Below, one piece after another: positions 1 through 11,462 of a stretch of 64,000 nt of DNA. The notes below the pieces were generated by a model. The model had not been told where the DNA came from. It did no database searches and saw nothing but the letters and a program-made list of their open reading frames with translations. The position numbers and the translations under genes were made by a program. How positions within the stretch are numbered: the first letter of the stretch is position 1; each line of letters opens with the position of its first letter. Origin of the DNA: Microthyrium microscopicum (Eukaryota > Ascomycota > Dothideomycetes > Microthyriales > Microthyriaceae); contig MU004230.1 of NCBI GenBank assembly GCA_010405405.1, positions 3,617,744-3,681,743 of the forward strand. The letters are read 5' to 3'.

Positions 1-3000
1 GTACCTTAGGGGATAGTAATTCTAGACCCTATACTTATACTCTATATATAAGAGTTAGCCTAATGACTACTATATAAAGGAGCTTTATCTTTCTAAAGAC
101 TAGTCTTTATTTTAACTACGCTATTCTTAAAAGTACTACTACTTACTTAAATCCTTTAGTTCTAGTCTTTTTAATATAGTCTTTCTAGTTTATTCTTCTA
201 TTTACCTATATACTTAGTACCCTAATACTCTTTAGTATAAGCTTAGTAAATATACTATCTACTATTACTATAGATTATAAGTCTACTTCTAGGTAGTAGA
301 TATTCTAAGTAAAGTATATTACTTAGTACTTATTAGGAGTAAACTTTACGCTATATCTAGTTACCTAGTTAGTATACTTTTAGTAAGCCTCTTCTAGTCT
401 TATATAGTTCTCTTAGGTAATATTACCCTATATAACTAATATAGTATTATCTATAAACCTAAATCTAAAGATATTATTACTTACGTCCTAAAAGTATTCT
501 AGTAGTTCTAATATAAAGAAGAGGAAGAGAATAGGCAAAAGGGGAGATCCCTAGAGGATCCTTATATTAGTTATTATTACTAGGCTTTAGTACTTAGCAA
601 ATATAATTTAGGTTATATAATTAGTAGTAAAGCTTACTACTATATTAATTAGTTACTAAGGGACTCCCTTTATCTCTAAGATATAAAGAAGTTTCTTTAA
701 ATTAACGTTATTATACGCTCCTTAAAGGTTAAGGCTAAGTACTAACACTATAGCTCTTACGTTTCTCTTTTATACTACCTTAATAGTACTCCTTAGGAGC
801 TATACTACTATTAGCATTAATTACTCTACCCTAGCCCCTATCTAATTCTAGGGTAGTAAGTTATTATCTTCTATAAGTTAAGTAAGTCTATTAGCAATAA
901 TCTTTTTAACTAGCTTTGCTATAGCATTCTTAAGGGCAATTAGCTAATAGGCTAATAGTAGTAAGTAGTCTTTCTTGCCTAGCTTTTTTAGTGCTAGTAT
1001 ATAGGATTGCTTTAAGTATTTTAAGATTATACTACTTATTAGCATTTTGCTAATTATAAGTGCTAGTCTTTTACTAAATTCTATTAGTTTTAGATTATTA
1101 CTCTCCTTTTTAGGCTACGCCTTAAGCTTAAGAGCCTTTAGGACCTTATTTAGTATATTAATAGGTCCTATTACCTTATAATTTAGGAGGCTACTAATTA
1201 CGTAATCTATCTCTTTTACTATTACTTTATAATCTATCTCTAGTTTTAGGGATAGAATAGCGTCCTCTATATTACTTAGGTCTACCGCCCTAGTTTAAGG
1301 AAAGAACTTTATAGATAGCATATCTACCTTACCTTAGTTATTATAGGTATAGTTATTACTAGTTATTTATCTAAGTGCTAGTAGGTATAAGTCTTCCTTT
1401 AGTTTACTAGCTTTAGCTCTTATCTATTTACTTATTCTTTATAAGCCTTAGTTCTTATAGTACTTATAATTCTTTATAATCTCTTCTATAAAGGTTCACT
1501 AGGATATTACTTTATCTTAATATAGAGATTTCCTTAGCTAAGCTATAACTAATTTATATACGTATTTATCCTAGTCGTTCCCTATCTAGAAGTATCTTCT
1601 CTTTACGTAGCGCTTTCCTTATATTAGTAGGGTAGTTATAAGCAACTACCTATATAAAGCTTACTTTAAGAGTTTTACTTTTAGGTAGTAAATCTCTAGT
1701 ACTTTTATTATTACCCTATATAGGGCCTCTATTAGTATATCTTTAGTATCCTATAAGCTATTATTTACGTATTTAATAAATTATTCTATATCTAGTTTTT
1801 ATATATTATACTATACTTTTAATACGTACTTTTCTTATCCTAGGGTAAGCTAGATTAGTACTAAGACATAATCTTCTATTAGTACCTAGGTATTAACTAG
1901 GCTATAAAACTTTAGTCTTTCTTAAAGGAATTAAAATATAAATATAAAGTTAATTACTATCTCTACTATTCTTACTCTCCTTTCCTTATATGACCTATAG
2001 GTTAGTTCTTCTTTTAGTATACCTAGGTAGAGTCTCTACTAAATTATATCGTAAAGTAAGGTATTTGCTTAGGGTTTAGTAGCTAATACTACGCCTTCTT
2101 ATTAATAATAGTAATAATTAAAGTCTTCTACTAATAGGATCTCTCCTTCTACCTTATTAATTACCTTTATTAGTATTAGGCATTTAGTAATATAGTTATA
2201 GTTACTTACTACTAAGCCTTTACTATATATATTAACGATTATTAGTATTATATACCTATACTAAAGGTATAGTATTAAGACAAATTAGTTATAATATCTT
2301 ACTTACTAGTTCTCTATATTAAGCGCCTTACTTATTATAAAGCACACTCTTAATTAATTATCTTAGTTATATACTAAAGCATAGCTAAAGGGGTAGTATA
2401 TCCCTCCTAGCTTTATAATTCCTCTAAGGTCTTAGACTACTATAATTAGTTACTTAGTATTATCTAGTAAATTAAAGAATAGCCTTACTTTCCTCCTATT
2501 TAACTTCCTATAGTTATATTATATAATATTAATACTATTTATCTAAGTCTATTATTTAGATTCTACTTATTTTATTACTAGAGGTTAACCTAGGGTTATT
2601 TATGGCCTATCCTACTTTCTTATAGTTATTCTCTTATTAGTCTTCTAAGGTGCTATCTCTTATAGTTTATAAGCTATTATTACCTCTATTAAAGTTAAAT
2701 ATGCTTATAATTAATCTCTAAGTACTCTAGACTAGATTATTATGTACCTTATCCTTTGCTTCTTATAACGCTAATAGTCTTCTAGGGTTCTTAATTTCTA
2801 CTTTTCTTTTCTTTATACTATTTACTATAGTATATTTATTATTATCTATAAGCTAGATTAGTATAATTTAAGTAAGCATTATAGCTTTTATCTATTTTAT
2901 ATATCTTTTATTCGCTATTTAGAATTCTTTTATACTTTTAAAGTAAGTTTAGTATACTTTATATATATTCTTCTACTATATATAGTATCCTTAGCCTTAC

Positions 3001-4180
3001 TCTTTCTCTCTTCTTCTTCTTTTCTTATTATCTTTATAGTTAGAGTACTAGACTAGGCTTATCTTAGTATAGTCCCTAGTGTTATAATTACTTATATATT
3101 TGCTATAGTTTAGTTTATACTAAGTATAAGCTATTTGCGTATAGCCTTAGACTTAGTAGTAGAAGTACTATTTAGTAGTATATTTTAGATTATATAATTT
3201 AATAAAAAGCTCCTTTACCCTAATAACGAACTTCTTCTAAATAACTTTATCTCTTATTACTATTATTAGATAGTATAATACGAGTAATCCCTTAATACGT
3301 ACCTTTCTATACTTTTTTAGTTCTTTTTTTACCTATTTATACTCTACGCCTTTATAGAGCTATTAAACTACTCCTATCTCTAAGCGTTTAAATCTTATCT
3401 TATTTTTATTAACTAGTTCTTTAATTAGTTTACTATTATCTATATTCTTACTATAGGCTACGTCTAGTTTAAGTAAAGCCCTTAGGATCTCTACTAGATA
3501 GTTTTATCATAAGATCTAAACCTTATCTAAGCCTACTTAGCGTAGCCTATTTTAAATATAGTCCTTATCTAATTATATATTAATTATAACGTTAATATTC
3601 TTACTAGGCAATAGCCTAATAGCTATTACTTATAAGATAGTTTCTTTAATCTTTTTAAATAGCTTTACCCTATCTTGCTTATCTTCTTCTAATATATTTT
3701 TAATTACTTTTATAATATTAATTTAGACTATTAGGCTTATAAAGAAGGCCCTTTAGTTAAGGATTAGTAGGTTAAGTCCTTTTATAACCTTTACCTAGGA
3801 GTTAGGAGTTATTTTAATCTTAGTAATCTACTTTACGATTATATTAAGTTTTTAGTTAAGATACGCCTTAAGACACGTTAGCAAAAGGGCCCTATTCATA
3901 GTTAGAGCTAGGTAGAATACTAGTTATTTAATATAGTCTTATACTATAACGAAAGACGCGTAGTATTATATAAAATTAGCCATTAGCTAGTTAAGGAATA
4001 GTCATATTAGATCCTCCTCTTTAGATATAAGTCCTTTTAATAGTACTTTAATTCCTCTCTATACTCCTATAAGTAGTAGTTTTAGGTCATCTTTTCATTT
4101 CTACATTGCCTCATTTTTAATATAGGCAGCCTCCGTAGTAATAATAGCTATCTACTATGAATCTTTATCTATCTCTATAG
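1..4180 (-). mobile_element. RIP-degraded Tad1-like LINE retrotransposon, truncated by the window edge
   Basis: This stretch has no open frames, is dominated by TpA, and CpA/TpG are almost missing, as RIP leaves them. Read on the minus strand through its stops, it keeps the outline of a LINE. Around 2640-2330 there is an APE-type endonuclease start, with a stretch reading YNYRKLNRRKV followed later by RVCFIISKAL. From about 1240 down to 1 there is a reverse transcriptase, with KVIGPINILNKVLKAL, then KKLGKKDYLLLLAY, then LIALKNAIAKLVKKI. Stops sit where Arg or Gln would be expected, which fits C-to-T change. The order endonuclease then RT, and the RT wording, match Tad1-clade elements. The part at 3000-4180 would be the gag-like first frame, but I cannot recognise it. 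The 3' end lies left of the window. Dead element. Confidence 0.75.
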
Positions 4181-4289
4181 CGCTAGCCATTACTTACGTC
4201 TAGTTAAAAGTTATATTATTATAATAGTCTTAATAAGACGAATCTAATAATAATAGTTTTATAGAATAATTCTAAGAAATTAATCTTTT

Positions 4290-7200
4290 AGTGCGATAAT
4301 GCTTCATATTACTAGAATAATAAAATAGAATAAATTAGGTATATTAAAATAGGAAAGCTTCTAGCTAAGATTATTCTTTCTAACGTTTACTTTCTCTTTA
4401 AAAATAATCCTTACTATACTTTCTCTATAATATTATTACTTCCTTATACTTCTATAGCTTCTATATCTAAATAGTACTAATAAATAGATTATATTAGTAA
4501 AGCTATAGTATCTTATATAGAATACGTTACTAAAGATATAAAAATTATTCTAAACGTTATCTTTTCTAGAGATGCTAAAGATAATAACTATTTTTATAAA
4601 ATTTATATTAAAATAAAGTAAAAGAAATAAATCTCTTATTAACTAATAAATTTAGGCTTAAAGCCCTTTAAGAAACTTTATATTAATTTAATTTAGATTA
4701 AGAAAGGCTATAACGATAATTATTAGATTATCTATACTTACTATACTATTATAAAGTTTTATCTACTAGAAATACTTCCTTAAAAAATATAAGAGAACTA
4801 TATTTAATTCTTATACTACGTGCTTACTATTATTAAGAATATAAGTTATAAAGTAGGTAATATTAAATATAAGGTCCTTTAAATCTATAGGGATTATAAG
4901 GCTATAATAGGTAAAAAGTAGGATAATAAGATCTAGCTAAATAGTATTATTAAAGAACTATTCGTACCTTATATTACTTTATAAAATAGTCTTATAGAAG
5001 TATTAGGATAAATCCTAATATTTATTATAAAAGTACTAAAATAATATAGTAGCCTTCTAGATATATTATAGCCTAAACTTACTTACTTAGTAGTTTATTT
5101 ATTTAATAGGATCCTAAAGAAGTAGCTAAACTAGAGAATATCCTTTAAAATAGTATTTAAATAAGTACTAGATCTCTTATTAGTCTAAATTATTAGCTTA
5201 AAAGCCTATATTTATAATCTTAATATTCTAAAGCTTAAGAAGCTTTAATCTTACTTAATTAAAGGCTAGCTAATAAGTTATACTAGAAGTAATATCTTTA
5301 GGGTCTAGATTCCTTTAAATAACTATATTATTAAAGTATAAGATATTATAATTAATAAAACTATTAAATTTAACGCTACTACGCTTACTATAATTAATAA
5401 TTAATCTACTAATATATCCCTAAATATACTACTCTCTTATCTTAAAATAGACGTTAGTAGTAGTATATTTAACCTATAAGAAGCTAAATAATAGCTTAAT
5501 TAAAATTAGGAAGTATAGGATACTTAATAGTAAGAATAAGATAGCTATTAGACTTCTAAAAATAATTCTAATTAATTTATATTTAATAACTAGCTAATAA
5601 TGCCTAATCCTACACTATTACTATTATTTTAGCCTTCTTTATAATATCTAATACCTTCTATAAGTCTATTACCTACTTAAGAATATACTAAATTAAGAGA
5701 GAATACTCTAAAAAATTCTACTCTTATAATTCTACTAGTACTACTATTAGCTACCTTAATAGCTTATATAAAATAATAGTATATTACTAAGTATAAATAA
5801 GAGATCTAAGCCTCTTAAAATATCTCTATACGCGTTATAAGAAGTAGTTATATTCTTAAGGACTATTAATCTAGCACTCTATAAACCTTACTCCCTTACC
5901 TTATTATATTATATATTCTTTATAGCTTTAGTTTAATATTACTATAAAAAAGATATATTAGAATTACTAAAAATATAGTCTAAAATAATAAAATGCCCTA
6001 ATTAAGACTAGTATCTTTTAGCTACTAGAATTAAGATTAAAATACTTTAAGAATAAGGTATATTTAAAGAGGTCTATACTTCTTAAACTAATAAGCCTAT
6101 TCTACCTTTAAAGTAGGTATTCTTAAAGAAATATAATTTAAATAGCTTTTTTCTTAAATATAAGGCTAGAATCTATATAAGAGAAGATCTATAGTACTAA
6201 AATTTAGAACTAGAGATTTATACTACTATTAGAGCTTACTATATATTATATATAATTCTTATACTAATAGCTATATTTAATCTAGATCTTTACTAATTTA
6301 ATACTATAAATATCTTCCTAAATACTATTCTAGATAAAATAGTTTTAGTTTAATACTCTAAAGGCTTTAATATCCTTAAAAAGGTCTTACTACTTTACTA
6401 TACTCTTTATAGACTATTAAGATCTTTATTATTATAATATTAAAATATAAGAGCTATCCTCTATATAATAAAGTTTAAGCCTATTCTAAAAGACTTTTGC
6501 CTCTTTAAATACATTTAGTATTTTATTTTCCTCTTTTATTATATTAATAACTTTCTCCTTCTTTTATTAAAAGTATATTAAGTAAAAATAAATAAGATAA
6601 AATATAAATTTAGTATATACTACGCTATAAAGGATTTAGGTATTTTAAAAAGCTTCCTTAATATTTAAATACTTTAAGATTAAGCTAATTAAAAGCTCTA
6701 GATTTTATAAGACTAGTATATTAATAAAATTAGTACTAAATTCTAACTTAATATTATAAAGAAGACTAAATATATTATTTCTATCTTAAATTTTATTAAA
6801 CTTATTCTAAATAAAGAATAAGTATCTAAAGATTAGATCTATACTTTCTAAATACGTTATAGCTCTATAATCTACCCTATAATAGTATATAAGCTAGATA
6901 TCTATTATATAGCTTCTTATTTAAGCTATTTTAATTAGAATCCTTTTAAGCTTTACTACTATAAAATTAAGAGAACTATTCTATATCTTTAAGTAATAAA
7001 ATACCTTATGTTTAAATATTATAAAACTATTAAAGTATCTACTACTAGTAAAAAAGTATTTCTTATAGCCTATAATACTATATTTATAGATAATTAGAAG
7101 ACTTAAAGATTAACCTAAGGCTTCTTATTTAACTTATTTAGAAAACCTATTAGCTAGTAATCTTTATACTAAAAGATAGTCTTAATATCTATAATAGAAG

Positions 7201-8040
7201 TAAAACTTCTATCTTTCTTAAATACTTTAAAAGAGCTAATTTTAATCTAACGCTTCTTCTTATAGCTTAAGTTTAATCCTAATATTAAAATACTAATATT
7301 AAATAATAATACCTAAATAGTAGGTATTATAATAAAGTAGGCTTAGCTTTTATTTTTTAAATTAAAGTATATTAATATATATTAGTTCTAGCTTTATTAA
7401 GAAGTTATAAAGAACTATATCTCTATTAAATAGGTTCTTATAGGTAAGATATTAGTAAATAGTTTAATAAAAGCTCTCTCTCTATAAGAATATAAGAAGT
7501 TTAAAAAAATACTAAATTTAATAAATATAAAGTACTTAGTACTAGCTTAGGAAGATTCTTCTTAGAATACTATAAATACTTTTATTACTACTATAAATTA
7601 CTAAATCTTCTATATTTTTATATAAGCTAGATTTCTTATACTAAGGCTACTTAATAGTACTCTTTATTTTTTATTTTAACTAGTTTTAATATTTTAATAG
7701 CTTAGTTTTAGAAAACTTAAAAATTAATATTCTTTTATACTTAATATTAAGTATATCTTAAAATTTATAGGTTAGAAACTTAGAAGGTATAATAAAAAGT
7801 TTATTCTAAACCTTAGATTTATACTAGTTTTAATCTAGGATTAAGAAGTAGAAATACTAAAATTTAACCTTTATTAGCTATTATATCTTTTTGCCTTTTC
7901 TACTCCTTTTTATATATTACTTTTACCTTTATTATAGCTTAAATTCTAGGCTCTAAGAAGACACGTTTTATATCTTTAATAGGGTATAAATACTATAGTT
8001 ATTATAGTAGTTAGTTAATTAGATTCTTTAATGTTCTCTT
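4290..8040 (+). mobile_element. RIP-degraded Ty1/copia LTR retrotransposon
   Basis: This TpA-saturated stretch has no usable frame, but a plus-strand translation through stops shows a copia pol in the right order. Near 5080-5130 is an integrase end (YLFNRILKK). Near 6150-6380 is a reverse transcriptase (KARIYIREDL, then FNTINIFLNTILDKIV, then YSKGF). Near 7180-7330 is RNase H (ISIIEVKLLSF, later LNNNT), and near 7350-7480 the copia C-terminal stretch (LKYINIY, then GKILVNSLIKAL). Stops replace Gln codons, as CAA to TAA would give. The LTRs are not resolved: 7600-8040 probably includes the 3' LTR, and the exact left edge is uncertain. Normal base composition returns near 8050. Confidence 0.8.
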
Positions 8041-8859
8041 TACTAATTCTGCATTCCCTAAGCTGCACGGACCGTATTCCGTTACATCGTAAGGCTGAAG
8101 TCATTATACCATAAGGCTGACACATTTCTGCTCTTCATCATACATTGAAGCTTGGGTACTTTAATGCTCTAGAAAATGCTTTGCACTTTGCAAATCCAGG
8201 GTGTGTATTCTCATGCTTTATTATCTACCCAAGTACAGGGAGAAGCTAAATGTCCACCATTTTGGCCCATCTTCAGCCATGAAAATTAGGCCTAGAGGGT
8301 AAACTTTTAAGAAAGCGTGCCAGAGAAACAGATATAGCTAGTCTAACAACCGATGAGAGATAAGTGGTGTTCTTTGACCTGTCAGATTCCATGCATCTGT
8401 TTGTGTACTTTCAAAAGTAGATTATATTAACAGACCCTAAAGTAAAGCCCGCAAAGATAAGTATTATGAACTTCGCCGACCACTCGACACTAGCTTTACC
8501 CCATACTTCAGATATAGTGCCCCTCTCGCCTATGTCTCCTGACTTAGCAAGAAATGAATCTCGCTACAGCAAAACTGATATTGATTCCGGGTTTGAGACC
8601 ATCAGCAAAATCAATCTGATGTGTCTTCGCCGAACATGTATTCGTCGACTCGCCGATTATTTAAAACTTGCTCACAGTGTCGCCTGATGCGAATAGTGAA
8701 GCTGGAAGATTTCCAAATACTGCATATCGACTTGGTTCTAGGCACAATATATATAAGGGCAGCGTCCGATCATGCAATTGTTCTAGTGCAAGTCGCAAAT
8801 ACCTAGTGCTTTCCATAAAAATTCGTTCTTGTGGAAGTTGTTCTTCATCTCTCATCAAG
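8041..8859 (+). promoter_or_regulatory. Upstream region of the multicopper oxidase, with TATA-like box
   Basis: Normal-composition DNA between the copia relic and the oxidase start. A run TATATATAAGG at about 8747-8757 lies some 105 bases before the ATG at 8860 and is a good TATA candidate. A short direct repeat with ATAAGGCTGA-like copies sits near 8090-8120. No gene is seen; the small open frames here are not convincing. Confidence 0.4.
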
Positions 8860-11198
8860 ATGCTGACACCATCTCATACCCATTGGTCGCTAGCTTTGCT
8901 GCTCGCTTTTACATCACTTGCTCAAGGCGAAACCTCTGCGCCTCGATCGCGCAGAAGTCCAGTTTATAAGAACGCTTTTCAACAACCACTACCGATCCCA
9001 GCAATCAAGGAACCTCTAGCTACCTATACCCACCCTGACACTGGAGTACCGATCGACTTTTACCAACTTGAGGTCAAGGATTTTGAAAAGCAGTTTTATC
9101 CAGAATTAAAGAAAGCGAAAGTTAAAGGCTATGATGGGACTTTCCCAGGACCTACATTTCGCGTGGAAAAGGGTCGAGAGACTGTTGTGAGACTTGTAAA
9201 TAGAGCCAGCAACACTTCCAATTTGCATCTTCATGGCTCTTACAGTCGATCACCATGGGACGGCTGGGCAGATGATGTTGTGAAGTCAGGAGAGTATAAA
9301 GATCACTATTATCCAAATTCCGTCAATGGGCGTACTATCTGGTATCATGTAAGCTTCAACACACTATAATTCTTCAGACTCGAGGGGCTAACATGTTTAG
9401 GATCACTCTAACCATTTCGACGCAGTAAACGTCTACAGTGGCCTTTTCGGCATGTATCAAATCATAGACTCAAAACTCGACGAAAAAATCGGCATACCAA
9501 GCGGTCCAAAATACGACATTCCACTAATTCTATCATCCCACTACTTCACTGCCGACGGCGATTTGACAGACGAGTCGAAAGAAAAGTCAAGCATCTACGG
9601 AGATACCTGGCTAGCCAATGGTCAGATCCAACCTTTCCTCCAAGTTGAGCCACGAAAATATCGCTTCCACGTACTCAACGGCGCAGTGTCTAGAACACTC
9701 AACTTCACCATCGAAGACGCAAACCAGGCCATTTCATTCTCAGTCATCGGTAGCGACAGTGGCATCATGGCATCACCAGCTAGCACCAAATCTCTTGTAG
9801 CAACCATGGCAGAGCGCTGGGAAATTGTCGTTGACTTTGCGCCATATGCTGGGAAAAGCTTGACGATGCGAGCGACCAATATGTGGTCAGATATGGAGTT
9901 CGCGGACAGTGATAAGATTATGCAATTCCGCGTCGGTGGCGCTCCTGGACCGGCTAGCAGATACGTGGATCAAAAGTCGGCGCTTCCAGAACGATTTGCT
10001 GGTGTTGATGCACAATTTCCCGTTGATAGGATCTCGGCGACGAGAGACTTTAAAATGGTGAGCCATATGGATCTTATGTGGGGCATCAACTCGTACCACA
10101 TGGACGATCCAATGAAGAGAGTGCTGATGAGGCCTCCACTTGGGACAATCGAGAAGCTGATCTTCAGAAGTTCGGGAATGGGAATGGGTGGCATGGGAAA
10201 TAGTGCAAGCGGGAGCTCAGGTGGCATGATGGGTGGTCATGGGACGTCTGATAGCAAGAGCGAGCCTACAACTTCGCCCAGCATGAGCGGACACGGAAGC
10301 TCTACAGGCATGGCAAATCATGGTACTTCCAGCGGTACGATGAATCAAGGAAGTGGAGACAAGGCTGCTCCTGCGTCACAATCCGGCAGCCATGCAAGTC
10401 ATCACGGCGGCTCTGGAGGAAACATGGGAGGCATGATGAATGGTATGAAGAGGTCGCTCGTTCCAAGTGCCAAGTTCCAGAAAAGGCAAATGGAAGGGAT
10501 GGGAGGAATGTCATCTGGTACTGGTTCAACCTCGTATTGGACACACAGTATTCACCTACATCTTGTGGTAAGTTTCCAGCTCTTCTACCGTTGACCATAG
10601 CTAACGAAATCAGGATATGAAAATCGTCTCTCGTCGCAAGGAAGACCCCACCAAACTGGATGGCCGAGATTATCTGGAGAGCTACGAAAAGAACGCAGTA
10701 AAAGATATCATATTGCTTGGAAGCAACGAGGTAGTTGAAGTGCTGGCAAAGTATCAACCATATCCAGGGGTCTACATGTGGCATTGCCATAATGCAGTCC
10801 ACGAAGACAACGGAATGATGGCAGTTATGAACGTCACGAGGCTGAAAGACTTTGGCTATACTGAACTCGATTCTCAGCTGGAAGATCCCATGGATCAGCG
10901 ATTTCGAGCCCAAAAGTACACTGGCACTGATATCGAGGATGTCAAAACCAAGATCCTCCCTGGCTTTGCGAAATTGAAAGCATATCCGGATCCACATAAG
11001 CTTGAGGAGTTTGAAAACAAGTACTGGTCATCTAAATCACTGCCATCGGCAGAGGAGAGTGGTGAGAACGTTGTTCCAAACACGGATCCGGACAAACAAG
11101 CGATGCATAATTCTCATCATGGGACAGCCACAAGTACTGGGACGAGTCCCCAAAGCACTACGGCTCCTGGCGCACATGGAAATCACCATGGGAGCTAG
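8860..11198 (+). CDS. Secreted multicopper oxidase, bilirubin oxidase / CotA-like, with Met/Gly/His-rich insert
   Basis: Exons 8860-9348, 9401-10567 and 10614-11198 (746 aa); both introns are phase 0. The protein starts with a signal peptide (hydrophobic residues about 10-22). The four copper motifs are intact: HLHG at about 123, WYHDH at about 161 (built across intron 1), HSIHLHLVD before and across intron 2, and HCHNAVHEDNGMM at about 609. Met ten residues after the Cys is the axial type-1 ligand, as in bilirubin oxidases and CotA rather than laccases. Such enzymes oxidise phenols, bilirubin or metal ions and reduce O2 to water. Residues about 420-535 are an added low-complexity loop of Met, Gly, Ser and His, which makes the protein longer than the usual 570-600 aa. 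The C-terminal tail is also His/Gly/Ser-rich. The gene sits between two RIP islands. The substrate cannot be told from sequence. Confidence 0.88.
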
Positions 11199-11454
11199 GC
11201 AAACGACTCGTATATCAGTGAAGAGTCTATGAAGAAATGTGTATAGAGTTCTAAGAAATGCAATCCATGTGTTGAAGCGTAATCGATTGAACATAATAAG
11301 TCCCAATGTATGATTTTTGAAAAGATAATCAGACAAATTGAGCAGTTCTAGAATCGATCACCAGACGGGAGAAACAAATTGTAATATAAATTTAGTGCGA
11401 CTGATTAAGTTTGGGGATACTGTACTGTGAAGACAACATAGAGATGCAGCCCTC
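11199..11454. other. Short intergenic stretch, 3' flank of oxidase
   Basis: About 250 bases of ordinary composition between the oxidase stop and the hAT target-site duplication. No gene or clear signal seen. Confidence 0.5.
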
Positions 11455-11462
11455 GCGTAAGT
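11455..11462 (+). repeat. Left target-site duplication of the hAT element
   Basis: GCGTAAGT, repeated exactly at 14059-14066 on the far side of the AT-rich island. It directly abuts the inverted terminal GGTATACC. Eight bases is the duplication size made by hAT transposases. Confidence 0.8.

Noticed and set aside
8668-8859. Upstream extension of the multicopper oxidase start
   Set aside because: In-frame but begins inside the leader past the TATA-like box; the signal peptide fits a start at 8860.
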